A DNA stretch of 64,000 nt from Saussurea involucrata (GCA_033807775.1 CM066322.1:21937001-22001000); one strand, 5' to 3'; shown: positions 44,019 to 56,056, counted from the first letter of the stretch. Notes: generated by a model from the letters alone, not told the origin. Numbers and translations: made by a program.

Positions 44019-45696
44019 TGATGAGGTAATTGCTTTGAATACACCTACAGACGTGCTAGTAGAACCAATAAGCAAGTATACTTATATAGAACTATGTCGC
44101 CTCTCAAGTAATAAAGTGGTAAAGATACCGATTATCGTCCCACAGAGATTGGAGTTAAAATTGCTATAAAAGTATGATGAAAGAAGTGATTTCAGAAGAT
44201 GATTTGGAAGAAAATATCTTTGATTGGTTGGTTGATGATTATCACAGATTCTAATTAACAAGATTAAAAGAGAAGCAAGGGTGTAAGACTTGTGATGTTA
44301 TGATAAACCAAATTCCAGTAGACTAATGCTACAACAATGCTACAGCATGATGCTGCAGTGATGCTGCAGCATAGCAGTGACAAAAACTAGCTTTATTATC
44401 TACTTTGAGACACGTTCCTCTCGGACTCTCAAGTTTGTGTACTCCTAAGTAGCTTATCTCTAAGTCTACTCCATTTTAACCCTTTGAGAAAATGACAATT
44501 TATCAAGAATGAATCATTTTAGAAAACAAAAGTAACAACTCTCGTTGCAAGTAACTCTCTCGATATTACCCCTTATGTCATCCAAATTGACGGGCTATTC
44601 GATGGCCTATCTCTAGGTCCATGACACTTTAACACTATCAAAGTGATCAATCTGTCAAGGGATTGTATTATCTTGAAGAAACTTGGGTTGGAATAATAAA
44701 ACGTCATTTTTGCCACAAAAATGCCTACTTTCTTTTGGTCATCACAACACCATTTGCCTCACACCCAAGCTAATGTGATTAGCTACTCATTACAATAAAT
44801 AAAGGAAAGCAAATGTAAAGAACTAGGAAAGTAAACATGATAACTTGAAATATAAATAACTTGAGAATTAAAGTGCTATAATTAACGAAACAAGAATGTA
44901 AACGATAAGCAATTAAACGACAAGAATGTAAAGCGAAATGTAAGTACGAGAATTTAAAGTACTGAAATGAAGTGCATAAAAATAAAGACGTAATAGAAAG
45001 ATTACTCTAAATGTGCAAAGTAAATTAAAGAAAGCGATTAAAGAGATGTGAACAGTAGCATGCTATTTCAATGCTACAGAAAATCATGTGACAAGATGAA
45101 GAACAAGAACATTAATAAGAACAAAATAAGAACTTGATTGCATAAATTATAAAGTAGAGAGAATTTGGAACTGAGATAGATCAGTTCCCATGAAGTGTGT
45201 TCTCAAAAGCTAACATCAACCCTCTATATATACACAAAAGAGAGGGGGTGGAAATGTAAATAAAACAACTAAAGAGTACAAATGGCCCACTAGAAGGTAC
45301 AACAACCAACAAAAAGGTACAAGGGCCATTCCCTTCACTATTACAAAATATATCTTAGCTGGGATCTTGTCCAAGGTTTTACAAAAGATCAGATTCACAA
45401 CAAAAATTCGGATTTGCTTATGTAAACAATTCAGCCTTCAAATAAAGATCCATCAGCTTCATCAGCTCCATGCTGTTCCAGTACTTCAGCATGACCTGTA
45501 CTACAAAAAAATTCCCAAAAATACCCATATTAGCCATCCATCTTTGTAAAGACAAGTAAATCATAACTTTTAGCTCCAAACTCAATAAAAGGAAAATAAC
45601 AAAGAAAATGACTCAAATTGGGATATAAAAGAGGAAAATCCTATCTAAAAGGAAGAGAAAAGTAGTGCTTAAGTACTCAAAATTGAGCACTTATCA
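44019..45696 (-). repeat. Athila 5' LTR
   Basis: 1678 bp, TGATAAGTGCTCAATTTTGA at 45696 to CAAAGCAATTACCTCATCA at 44019 on the minus strand. Contains GCTGCAG-type repeats at 44326-44375. No protein-coding frame. Confidence 0.9.
45223..45232 (-). promoter_or_regulatory. Candidate TATA box of Athila LTR
   Basis: Minus strand TATATATAGA within GTGTATATATAGAGGG, about 465 bp from the LTR start. A good plant TATA match; transcription start not determined. Confidence 0.55.
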
Positions 45697-45701
45697 GCAT
45701 G

Positions 45702-46844
45702 TTATTCAGTCGTTGGTAATGGTCGATTGGGTATCTTGAGGCCGAACCTCAGAACTCATGTTTAATGACCTTAACTTTACGAGTAGGCATTAGGAGGATA
45801 TAGTCTTGGGCACTACCTTGGAGGTGTGTAGAGATCCACGCCGCTTATAGAGGGTGCCTTGGAGGTGATCCTAAGTGTGTCGGGCCTTGGGACGTTACCA
45901 AGTGGGTAGACGTCAAGGTGTATCCTCAATTATGGTGTAACTCGATTTCGTAGAGCAGTGTCGTGGAATAGGCAAGACGTATGTTGTAATTCCTGATTTC
46001 GATGGGAGGACAGAGATAGGCATAACGTAACTTGTAATCTCTACTTCCAGTTATACGATGAACGTTGTATGGGTGGTATACTTCTGTGTTACCTCCACCT
46101 TCAACGGATACGGGTCTCTCCCGTTTATGGTATTTGGATTTTAATACGTTTTATGTTTGCGAGAGTTTTGCTTCGTATTATGTTTCCAAAGAAAGATTAT
46201 ATTTAAATGAACGGTTTCCATGTTTTACGGGTTGAGTATGTGTTGTCAACCGTATTTGAGGGTTTTGCCTAAAACTAGATTATTTCACGTATTTGAGTGA
46301 GTTGGGATTCGTAACTCATTTTTGGAAAATGCTTTACACTTTTGGGGAGGATTCCCATGGATTTTGGGTGCGTTGGAAAATTAGTCATTTATGTCCGTTT
46401 TGGAAACTCTTTGGAAATGATAACCTTTGTCGCAAACCTTCATTTAAAGACTTATTGAATCAGGACTAAAACTACTTCTTTCCGATTTATGATTTTATAT
46501 AGTCATGATAAAATGCTTGAACTCACTAGGCGTAAGCCTAACCCTTTTTATTTGTCGGCATGTGCAACAGGCTCAGGTTGGGGTAGCTCTAGCTACATTA
46601 TGAAGTGGCGAGTGCTAGTAGTGTGCATGTGAGGTGACTTGAGTAGTGAAGACTTCCGCACTTATTTGGAATTAGCAATTTGTGTTATGTTAAGTAGCAC
46701 CCGTTTAAGTTGTTTTATTGTGGGAATTATAATGTTTTAAATTCCGAGGTATTTCGAGGAATGAATTGTAGAAATAAATTCATGTATTTAGTTATTTTGT
46801 TGAAATTAAAGTTAGTTGCTCGTTCCAAATTTGAGGGTGTTACA
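45702..46844 (+). repeat. Family X solo LTR, right half
   Basis: Resumes after the Athila TSD and ends GAGGGTGTTACA at 46844, followed by TSD TCATG (46845-46849). Contains the hairpin at 46527-46540 and the block TTTGTCGGCATGTGCAACAGG. Confidence 0.85.
46521..46545 (+). other. Conserved LTR hairpin, X solo LTR copy
   Basis: ACTCACTAGGC-GTAA-GCCTAACCC; stem 46527-46531 with 46536-46540, 304 bp before the LTR end. Confidence 0.75.
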
Positions 46845-46849
46845 TCATG

Positions 46850-49133
46850 TGTACCCAAATTGTTTCCAAGTGATATTTCTTTAAAATGATAAAAGTGTGA
46901 AATGATTCATTTATCGCGTTGTCATGCATGAAGGCTATGAACTCACTAGGTCGTAGAATACTACATTTTAAGCTAAGGAAGAACTTCTAGAGTGGGGAGG
47001 TGTTGAACAACTCAGGGGAGAATGTTTGTAGTTTTGGTATTTGTATTCAAGGGGGGGTGAGCAGTGGAAGAGTCGGAAGTGGACTTTAGTGTCGGTTGTA
47101 TGAGGGTCTGTACCCTTGTGCGGTGACTGGAAATACAGTTGCCGAGGGACGGTTGTGTTCAGGGGAAGGATTAGAAGTCGTCAAGGTGTTGGTATTAGCA
47201 ACTCGTTATGAGTAGTGTGATGAGGCAAAAATGAGATATCCTCGACGTCGAATAAGACTCCTAAGGTGATCTGGTGATATTGATGTTACATGAGTTAGTT
47301 TTGAAATGAGGGCATCGGAAAATGAAGTTGTTTATGATATGTTGGAAGGATTAGGTTCAGTAAGGAAACCATATTAAAGAAAAGTTTAAGAAAGTATCAT
47401 CAGGTTGACTATTAATGTTGAAGTCGGCAGCTGTGTAAGGTGGCTGAGGCCAAGGACTTGAACCAGAAGGTTGAGGGAGCACCCTGTAGGAGTGTTAAGA
47501 TGGTGAAAGACTGCTGTTTCAGTTAAGCGTTTTACTCACGAGGTTTGGAGGGTTCGTAAAGGATAAAGTATTTAGCACAAACGAAGTGAGTGTATAGATC
47601 ATGTCGACCTGGGAGAGATTGTGCCCTGTCGATGTAATGGTTTGAAATTGCAAGAACTAGCGAGAAACGAATATGTTAGAGTTAATCAGAAACCCGTGTG
47701 TTGTGGTTCAACTAGAGTTTGGGGGGGAGACAAAGTAGCGAGATAGACTCTTGTTGGGTCATTGACCAGCATCTTCCTAAATCGAAACGTGGCGCTGCCT
47801 GCTACGCTATATGGAAATAAGTTGCGCCTTCTCCACCAGCAATTGCTTTTGGCGTAGTGGTAAGCGCTTGGATCCTAACAACTCTTTTATTTATGCGGGA
47901 GAACATGAGAGTAAGTTTGAGTTGTGCACGAATGACCAAGGGAGACCTAGTCTGCAGCGAGATGTTATGAGTGGAGAATGTATGGCCGAGTAATGGCAGC
48001 AATTGCCTAGATAAATGTGCCAGTCAGTGTTGTAGTAGTGTGACGTTAGGAAGAGGAAGCATCAGATGGGAGCCTTTTTGGGGGTCCGGATGAGGTGTAC
48101 AATTGGTTAATCAAGCTGTTGGAGCACGTGGTTTGTAAGTTGGCGTTGTGATTTGGCTTGTGTCAGGATAGAATGTCGGAGCGGAAGTGAGTGATTACCC
48201 AAATAAGAAACCAAGTGTTTTTTATTGTGTGGGTTGCTAAGTAAGTACGTTGTTGAAATCTTTGGAAGTTTTAGAGAAGACGATGGATGAGTGAGTCTAA
48301 GAGGTGGTGTAGTAGATGCTAAATCTCTAAGGAATGTGAATTGTTTCCTTTTGTACGAAAGGATTAGTTCGAGTAGGTAACGATTGGAAATCAAGGAGCG
48401 TGTAGTGACTTCGATCACCGGTGTCATTTCGAGATAACTAGTTTGGATGCCTCAGGTTAGAATTTTGGTTATGTGTACTAATGAGAAAGTGCTATCAGCA
48501 TGTGGAAAGATCGGAAGAGAGAGACAAGTAACGTTTGGTGGGCGATGCTCCATGTTAGCGTAGGGAGGCGAAGATAGTATGTCGGGACAAGCGGGTAGGA
48601 TGGAAACAGTAAGCTTGGCAGTAACACCGAAAAGGTGGAGTAGTATGTGTAGATTGTCATCAGTAAGTGTGCGAACTCCTGAAAAGAATATAGAGGAAGA
48701 GGATTTGGGCATGTCTTTGTGCGAGAAAAAAGGCCAGTTGGATGAGTTGAGTTGGTGATGTTGTGAGAAACGTTCTAACGAACTGATCGTTCAGTGTAAG
48801 CTATTGAGAGCAGCAGGGTGCGATCATGGTTACTCCTCCTAGTTGAGTGGGGGTAACCGAAGTTATGTTATGTGACTGGACGCTTGTGGCAGCCAGTAAG
48901 AAGTTGATGAGCCTTCAGGATAAGTTCAATTCGGATAGGTGAGCACTCCAATAAGGAGTTATAGAGGTTTCCTACTATTAGTCACGTTAAGTGTGAAATG
49001 ATGATGTGGTGAGAACGTACGAGTTAGTTGTCGAGCGGTAGCCGATGTGATTTGGGAAGGGAATATGATCTGCATAGACGTATGTCGGTTGGAAGAAGTG
49101 ATATAGAATTACATGTAACCCGAGGAGGGAACT
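46850..49133 (+). other. Element B interior, second segment
   Basis: Non-coding and colinear with 34326-36700 of the 31415 element and, in part, with 3755-5100 of element A. A 129-bp insertion at 47752-47880 is absent from those two. It ends at GAACT, the left TSD of the Copia element. Confidence 0.7.
47752..47880. repeat. Candidate TRIM-type solo LTR (129 bp)
   Basis: TGTTGGGTC...ATCCTAACA ends with a perfect 5-bp TSD ACTCT (47747-47751 and 47881-47885). Comparison with colinear interiors near 4170 and 35980 shows it is an insertion. Length and TG...CA ends fit the LTR of a terminal-repeat retrotransposon in miniature. The segment GGCGTAGTGGTAAGCGC resembles a tRNA A-box, so a tRNA-derived SINE fragment is the alternative. 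Confidence 0.6.
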
Positions 49134-49337
49134 TGTTGGGTCACCAAAAATTTGAAATTGACTCACCGATGTTTTCCCTAACAATCCTACTTAGAATATT
49201 TTAGTTTGGTTCTTTACATGACTTGTACAAAATAGCAACTGTTCGGTGAAGTCGAAGATCAACCGAAACCAAGCTTGAAGACTCTCTACTTGTGGAAAAT
49301 AGAAGACTCCTCTCAACAAACAAACAAGTCATCATCC

Positions 49338-49555
49338 ACCGAAGTTGTCCTCACAATTCGGTGGACATCATCTCCACCGATGAAGACATCAAAAATCGGT
49401 GGACATCTTCCACCGAAGTGTTCTTAAAAAAATCGGTGGACTTCATCCCACTGATGAGATACTTAAATCGGTGGGATCTTTGTGAAAATGTTTTTCTTTG
49501 TAGATGGTCCAAAAGATCTATGACAATGATATCGGTGGAACTCCTTCGGTAAAAG
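49338..49555. repeat. CCACCGA / TCGGTGG palindrome array in U3
   Basis: About eight alternating CCACCGA and TCGGTGG sites in 220 bp, forming inverted pairs. The same array is at 60443-60660 in the 3' LTR, and a related one is at 56057-56355 before the third ORF. Confidence 0.85.
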
Positions 49556-49796
49556 TGTCTTGGAATACACATCAAGAAGATCATCTATTTTGGGACAAAA
49601 TCTAGTGCCAGGAAAAAGTGAGCTTTTGTCCTTTTATCTATTTTTTAGAAGAGGTCCCTTTCAGCATGGGTTCTATTCCTTGTATCAAGGAAAAGGTGAT
49701 TGTGACTTATCAACTTTACATAAGTCCATTGGTATGAAGCAAGTAACTGGAGGACATTCATACTAAGCATTTAATGCTCAGTACACTCATCCTCAC

Positions 49797-49804
49797 TATA
49801 AAAG
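49797..49804 (+). promoter_or_regulatory. TATA box of Copia 5' LTR
   Basis: TATAAAAG in CACTATAAAAGGAAG. The 3' LTR copy is at 60902-60909. It lies about 240 bp downstream of the palindrome array. Confidence 0.7.
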
Positions 49805-50118
49805 GAAGAAGACATCTCCATGCAAATCACGCTTTTCTGGATATCTCTCTCAGTGCAAGAAATTTCCATACTGCTCCAAAAACTTGATAGCTTTGTTCTA
49901 AGTGTTCTTAGTTGTTGTTGTTAGTATACTTTGTGCAAGATTGTTAGAATAGTTATCTGTTCTTTTCCGCAACAGTCTTAATTTTTCTGTGTGTAATTCT
50001 TGTTGAAAGATTTTCAATAATAGAATTAAAATTGTGAAAATTTTAAGTATTGTATTCAACCCCCCCCCCCCCCCCCCCCCCTCTACAATACTTGTTATAG
50101 CCATCTGGGACTAACAAG

Positions 50119-50131
50119 TGGTATCAGAGCA
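50119..50131 (+). promoter_or_regulatory. PBS of Copia element (tRNA-iMet)
   Basis: TGGTATCAGAGCA, 2 bp after the LTR end. Confidence 0.9.
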
Positions 50132-50160
50132 GAAAGTTTAACTCATAAACTTGATCTGCA

Positions 50161-51333
50161 ATGGCTGCGTCCACTTCTTCAACTGTTGAAAATGCTTTTC
50201 AAAACAACATTTCTGAAAATGGTTCCATTAACAAACCTCCTAAGTTTAACCCCAACAACTTTTCTCTTTGGAAAATCCGTATGATGCTATTCATGGAAGG
50301 AGTGGATACTAGATATCCAACCATTCTCAAAGAGGGACCCATTATCCCTCGAGTCTGGGCTCGCTATGAAATACAGAGGCCTGGTAAGGAAACAGCTGAC
50401 AAGGAGGACTCTAGTGACTCCGACACTTCTGAGCCTTCCGACAAAGAGAAAGCAAAGGGTACTAGACGTTATATTCTCAAAAATCCTAAGGAATATACTG
50501 ATGAAGAAAAACGTCTAGTTACTCTTGATTCAAAGCTTAGATCTATCATTGCTCTCTCACTTCCTGATGAAGTCTATCATTCTCTAGTTAACTTTGAAAC
50601 TGCTAAAGAGATGTGGACCACACTATGTGTTCTGTACGAAGGTACAGAGGAAGTGAAGAAATGCAAAAAGATTTCTCTCATAAGAAAATATGAACTCTTC
50701 ACTCATGAAAAAGGTGAATCTCTTCCTAGCTACTATAATCGTTTTAACTCTCTTCTAAATGATATGAAGTTATTAGGCAGAATCTATGATAACGAGGAAG
50801 TTCTAAACAAGTTCATGGATTGTCTCCCTGATTTCTGGGAGAACATATGCACTTGTATCAAAACTTCCAAGGACCTTGAGTACATGCCTCTAACTGTCTT
50901 ATATGGAACTCTCTTCAACTTTGAACAAACCAAGTTACAAAGGAAATCTTTCATCAAAGAGATAAAGGGCACCTCTATTGCTCTTGTCAGTGAAAACTCC
51001 AGAAAATCTCAAAATGTTCCAAGAATCACCTATCCTTCATCAGATTATGACAATGAAACCCAAAGCAACTCTTCTCACCAATCGGAGGCATATCTAAGTG
51101 ATGTCGATGATGAAGGTGAAGAAATCTCGGTTAAGCAGTTGTCTGATGAAATTGCTATGTTAGCTGGTTTTAAAAACAGATCTCGTTTTTCGAACAAATC
51201 CAAATCTTTCAGAAAACCCTTCTCTTCTACAAAAGCTTCCTCAACTGATAAGACAAACGAGGAATGTTTTAATTGTGGAAAGAAAGGTCACTTTGCAGCT
51301 GAGTGCAGAAGTAAGCGTGTGATGAACTTTTGA
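50161..51333 (+). pseudogene. gag: Copia gag, N-terminal part with first zinc knuckle
   Basis: A 390-codon frame that begins shortly after the PBS. PPKFNPNNFSLWKIRMMLFM is the Copia gag N-terminal motif; the UBN2-type capsid region follows (KEMWTTLCVLYEG, LPSYYNRFNSLLNDMKLLG). The nucleocapsid knuckle CFNCGKKGHFAAEC (CX2CX4HX4C) is at about residues 372-385. A TGA at 51331-51333 interrupts it; the same frame stays open beyond the stop with gag-like sequence to about 51690. Sirevirus gag proteins are longer than other Copia gags, so this is only the first part. Confidence 0.88.
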
Positions 51334-51364
51334 AATTCATCTTCAAACAAGTTTTCCTCAAATT

Positions 51365-52759
51365 ATGAAAAACCCAAAAATAACTCTTTCAAATCAAACC
51401 TTGCCAAGAAAGAAACTCAGTCTTCAACCAAAGATCATCAAGAAAGGGCTGAGAAATACAAAGCCAAGTACAAGAAAGAAAAGGAGAGAAATGAGGGTCT
51501 CCTTAGAAAAGGAAAGGGTCTCATGGCCGAAATTCATGATTGGGAAGAAGAGACCTCTGACAGTGACAATAACTCTCCCAATAAGTGCTTTATGGCCATC
51601 TCAGAAGATGTGGAAGATTCAGAAAAAAGCTACCTCTCCAATGGCTCTTGTGTCGTCTGGGTGTTCGACATCATATGTTCAGGTACATCCCTTTAATGAT
51701 ATGACAGATAGGGAAAAGATAGATGCTTATGAATCTTTAACTAAAGACTTTCACTCTGTTAAGGATGGTAAGAAAATGAAATCTGTTCAGGTTAAAAATC
51801 TCACTTCTCAACTTGAAATCTGCATGTCTAAACTTGAAAAGTTTGAGGAAATCAAAGTTGAGCTTGAGGATCTGAAAACCATAAATCACATGATTTCCAA
51901 AGAGAAAAATAAATTTTTCAAGAAACTAAAAAGAGAACAAGAGGTTGTCAGAAAGTGGACAACTTCTTCAAAAAATCTTGAGCAACTTTTTCAGGACCAA
52001 ATCGGTGGCAATAGCAAATATGGGCTAGGATTTGGAAAAGACTCTCCCAAAACTTCATCTCATGCACTCACTCCTTCCTCAAATGTATGGGATGATGCTT
52101 CAGAGTCTAGCTCTTGTGACTCTGTCTCTTTAAACTCTCTTGATCTAGGTGAAGCTTTAAAATATGGAATGTTCATAAAAGCAAAAGAATCTTCTTCAAA
52201 TCAGTCCACTGCGAAACATGATTCCAATGATTTTTCAAAACCCATCCATGATCTTCTAAAGGTGTTAACTATTGATGAAGCTTCTTCCTCCAACTCTTCA
52301 AAGACCAAGTTTCTCAAAAGAGTTCATGACACCGATGTCTCTTCTTTCAGAAAGTCCTCAGATCTTGGAAAAGACCATTTCAAAAATACTTCTAAAAGTA
52401 TTTCCAAATTTGCTATCACCTCTGGAAATGGAATTTTAAGTTTTCCTCCTCACATCTCATCTTTTGGTCCTAAAGCAATTCAAATTAATGTCTTAGAAAA
52501 GGGAAAAGAAAAGGAAATACTGCTAAAACCTAAAAAGACCTTTTGCCCTAGAGCCATTCAGCTAAATGCCTTAGGAAAAGGAAAAGAAAAGGTTCAAGAA
52601 CCTAAAACGACTTTCATCTACAGAAAATGCTATAACTGTGGGGACACTTTTCATCTTGCCAAAGATTGTCCAAAAGAAAGAATGGACAGAACCAAACTTA
52701 AGGACTCATCCTCTTCTAACCCAAAAGGACCCATCTCTAAATGGGTACCAAAGAACTAA
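51365..52759 (+). pseudogene. Copia gag, C-terminal part with second zinc knuckle
   Basis: The frame is genuine only from about 51660; before that it is out of register with gag, so a frameshift lies there. It contains a Lys/Glu-rich coiled-coil stretch (LTSQLEICMSKLEKFEEIKV), Ser-rich sequence, and a second knuckle CYNCGDTFHLAKDC (CX2CX4HX4C). An extended gag with a coiled coil and a second zinc finger is a Sirevirus feature. It ends GPISKWVPKN-stop and overlaps the protease frame by 19 bp in a different register. Confidence 0.75.
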
Positions 52760-53349
52760 TCTATTTGTGCATGCAGGTTTTTGAGCACCATCAAATATGG
52801 TATCTGGATAGTGGGTGCTCACGTCACATGACAGGAAATAAATCTCTACTAGTTAACTATGTGTCTGGAAAAGGTCCATCTGTAACTTTTGGAGATAATG
52901 CTAAAGGCTACACCAAAGGTTATGGAACTCTCACTAATGGATCTATCACATTCAATAAAGTGGCATTTGTTGAAGGCCTCGTGCATAATCTTCTAAGCAT
53001 TAGCCAACTGTGTGATCTTGGATATAAAGTTATCTTTGAACTTTGTATCTGTACTGTTGTGGACAAGAACTTCAAAGTGGTGTTATCTGGAAAAAGGATG
53101 GAAAATGTTTATGTCATTGATATGGGACTAAGAAACAATTCATCCAATGTTTGCTTTGTGTCAGATGACACATCCAAAAGGAACTGGTTGTGGCATAAAC
53201 GTCTCTCTCATCTAAATTTCAAAACCCTTCATAAAATCTCCAACAAAGAGCTGGTGACGGGTATGCCAAAGTTGAATTTTGTTAAGGAGAAGCTATGTGA
53301 TGCTTGTGAAAAAGGGAAGCTTACCAAAACTTCTTTCAAGACCAAGTAA
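52741..53349 (+). pseudogene. Copia protease and pre-integrase segment
   Basis: 202 codons. WYLDSGCSRHMTG is the Copia aspartic protease active site (Asp-Ser-Gly). GLVHNLLSISQLCDLGY follows, and WLWHKRLSHLNFKTL with CDACEKGK forms the His/Cys zinc-binding pre-integrase domain. It matures the polyprotein and begins the integrase. A TAA at 53347-53349 stops it, with the integrase core continuing in the same frame at 53377. Confidence 0.88.
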
Positions 53350-53376
53350 TGCTCTTCCGTTACTCTTCCTCTTCAG

Positions 53377-53838
53377 ATGCTGCACATGGATCTATGTGGA
53401 CCAGTCAGCACTCCTAGTCTTGGTGGCAAAAGGTACATTCTTGTTATTGTTGATGAATTTACTAGATATACTTGGGTCTCTTTTCTCAGGTATAAAAGTG
53501 ATGCAACTGAAGAAATCATCAACTTTGTCAAGAAAAATGAAGTTCTGAATGGTCAACTTGTTCGTTCCGTAAGAAGTGATAATGGCACTGAATTCAGAAA
53601 CAGTGCTCTTGAAGACTTCTTCACTGAGAAAGGAATTTCTCAAAACTTCTCTGCAGTCCGGACTCCTCAGCAAAATGGAGTGGTGGAAAGGAAAAACAGA
53701 ACTCTGTGTGAGGCTGCTAGATTCATGCTAAGTGAATCAAACCTTCCTACCTATTTTTGGGCTGAAGTTGTTAATACTGCCTGCTTTACCCAAAATAGGT
53801 CGGTGATATCCAAAAGACATGATAAAACCCCCTATTAA
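53377..53838 (+). pseudogene. Copia integrase core
   Basis: 153 codons with the DDE catalytic triad: Asp in LHMDLCGPV, Asp in VRSDNGTEFRN and Glu in QQNGVVERKNRTL. It joins the cDNA to chromosomal DNA. A TAA at 53836-53838 ends the frame inside a conserved stretch; the reading continues in the same frame (VFHGRKPNIGF) up to the next ORF. A single nonsense change explains the break. Confidence 0.9.
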
Positions 53839-53889
53839 GTTTTCCATGGCAGAAAACCAAATATAGGTTTTCTTCATGTCTTTGGTTGT

Positions 53890-55527
53890 GTGTGCTTTAT
53901 TCTAAATGATCGTGACAATCTTGGGAAGTTTGATCCCAAAGCTGATGAAGGAATCTTTGTTGGATACTCTTTATCCTCCAAAGCATATCGTGTGTACAAT
54001 CTCAGAAGAAAATGCATTGATGAGTCCATTCATGTCAAATTTGATGATCTAAGATCATCATCTCTTTCAAATGATGATGATGAATTACACAGATGGATTT
54101 CCTCATGCATAGGTGATGCTCCCATAGTCAATCCCACCGATGCATCCTCTATTCCTTTGAACCCATCAAATCCTTCTACCTCAAATAACCAAGTTGGGTC
54201 ACCTTCCTTAGTAATCTCTTCCACCGAAATTGACCATCCTCACATCGATGGGTTGCATCCCACCGAATCACCTACTTCAACTAATACACAGGCTTCTACC
54301 GATCCTACACCCACCACCGAAAATTCTGCCCTCCACCAAACTTCTGATCTCATAACATCAACTCATTTCACTCAACATATTCCATCACCTTTGCCTCCTG
54401 CCACAAAATGGACCAAAGATCACCCCATAGATCAAATCATCGGTGATCAACTAGCTGGTGTCCAAACACGTAGAGGAGTTGGAAATATTTGTCTCTATGT
54501 GAATTTTCTTTCTCTTATTGAACCCAAAAAGATTGATGAAGCTCTTGCAGATCCATGTTGGATCACAGCCATGCAAGAAGAACTTTCTCAGTTTGAGAGA
54601 AACAAAGTTTGGAGACTGGTTCCCAGACCCCGAAAGAAGACAATCATTGGAACCAAATGGATCTTCAGAAACAAAATGGATGAAGATGGTACAGTTATCA
54701 GAAATAAGGCCAGATTAGTTGCTCAAGGATACCGACAGGAAGAAGGCATTGATTATGATGAAACTTTTGCCCCTGTTGCAAGACTTGAAGCAATTAGAAT
54801 CTTTCTCGCTCATGCTGCCTACCGAAATTTCAGAGTCTTTCAAATGGATGTCAAAAGTGCCTTCCTCAATGGGGAACTTGCAGAGGAAGTCTTTGTAAAA
54901 CAACCTCCTGGCTTTGAAGACCCAGCTCATCCAGACTATGTGTACAGACTTGACAAAGCTCTTTATGGTCTCAAGCAAGCTCCACGTGCCTGGTATGACA
55001 CTCTTGCCAACTTTCTTCTAAAGCATGGATACTCCAGAGGTAAAATTGACAACACCCTCTTTATCAAGCAAACCTCAGGTAATCTTATTCTTGTCCAAAT
55101 CTATGTTGATGACATCATCTTTGGTGCCACTAATGAATCACTTTGTGATGAGTTTGCTTCTCTCATGATGAGTGAATATGAGATGAGCATGATGGGAGAG
55201 CTTACATTCTTTTTAGGCCTTCAGGTCAAACAATCTTCAGAAGGGATCTTTTTAAACCAAAGTAAATACATTCGTGACCTTCTGAAAAAATTTAACTTTT
55301 CAGATAGCTCTCCTATGAAAACTCCCATGGCACCACCTTTGAAACTCAATGCTGATCTTAAAGGTGAATCTGTGGACGTTACCCTTTATCGAGGAATGAT
55401 TGGTTCTCTTCTGTACTTAACTGCTAGCAGACCGGATATTATGTTTGCTACTTGTCTATGTGCCCGTTATCAAGCCAATCCAAAAGTATCACATTTGAAG
55501 GCTGTAAACGGATTTTTCGGTATCTAA
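53890..55527 (+). pseudogene. Copia integrase C-terminus and reverse transcriptase
   Basis: 545 codons. The integrase C-terminal part includes FVGYSLSSKAYRVYN. A Ser/Pro/Thr-rich hinge carries further ACCGA/TCGGTG motifs in its DNA (54138-54450). The RT domain runs from WITAMQEELSQFERNKVW through VARLEAIRIFLAHAA and FQMDVKSAFLNGEL to the catalytic YVDD (QIYVDDIIFGATN), then SPMKTPMAPP. Codons after about 55500 (NGFFGI) are out of register: a frameshift precedes the RNase H frame. Confidence 0.92.
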
Positions 55528-56045
55528 AGGGTACTCTGCACCTGGGTCTTTGGTATCCCAAAGACTCCGGTTTTGAACTAATTGGGTATTCGGATTCAGA
55601 TTTTGCAGGTTCTCAGATTGATAGAAAAAGTACCACAGGTAGCTGTCAACTTCTTGGTGGAAAATTAGTAAGCTGGTCCAGCAAGAAACAGAACTCAGTC
55701 TCAACATCAACTGATGAGACTGAATATGTTGCTGCTGGAAGTTGCAGTGCCCAGATCCTGTGGATGAAAAATCAACTAAGGGATTACAATCAATTCTACT
55801 CCAAAGTCCCAATTCTGTGTGATAATTCGAGTGCAATTGCCATTGCAAATAATCCAGTTCTCCATTCCATATCAAAGCACATAGACATCAGATATCACTT
55901 CATCAGGGACCACATATCCAAAGGTTACATTGAGCTGCATTTCATTCCCACCGATCTACAACTTGCTGATTTGTTCACTAAACCCCTTGATGAAGCCAGG
56001 TTCAACTTTCTAATAAGTGAACTTGGAATGTGCAACTTCCAATAA
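55452..56045 (+). pseudogene. Copia RNase H
   Basis: Genuine from about 55500. YSDSDFAGSQIDRKSTTG holds the first catalytic Asp; STDETEYVAAG corresponds to the Glu motif, usually STAEAEY, so one conserved residue differs. CDNSSAIAIANNPVLHSISK and HIDIRYHFIRDHI follow, and the frame ends LGMCNFQ-stop, the normal end of Copia pol. It removes RNA from the RNA-DNA hybrid during reverse transcription. Confidence 0.9.
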
Positions 56046-56056
56046 ATATGTGTCCT

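Larger units (their letters stand above)
18329..45696 (-). mobile_element. Athila-like Gypsy retrotransposon with four internal insertions
   Basis: A perfect TSD GCATG flanks it at 18324-18328 and 45697-45701. The minus-strand 5' LTR (45696-44019) begins TGATAAGTGCTCAATTTTGA. The opposite LTR (18329-18629) shares about 300 nearly identical bases. In minus-strand order it has a tRNA-Asp PBS, gag, protease, RT/RNase H/integrase and a third ORF of the kind found in Athila. The gag style (LRLTLFPFSLRDKARVW) and PBS both fit Athila. Insertions are at 18630-20530, 23241-28916, 31415-39440 and 42285-43880. It is broken by these and by several stops, so it is not autonomous. Confidence 0.88.
49134..50116 (+). 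repeat. 5' LTR of Copia element
   Basis: TGTTGGGTCACC to GGGACTAACA. Contains the palindrome array (49338-49555), TATA box (49797), and a run of about 22 C near 50060-50081. ORFs inside it recur in the 3' LTR and are not genes. Confidence 0.93.

Noticed and set aside
47853..47877. tRNA gene suggested by GGCGTAGTGGTAAGCGC
   Set aside because: Only an A-box-like stretch. No B-box, acceptor stem or anticodon arm can be formed, and it lies inside a 129-bp insertion.
49292..49552. 86-codon ORF repeated almost identically at 60397-60657
   Set aside because: It lies in U3 of both Copia LTRs and covers the palindrome array; no protein family features.
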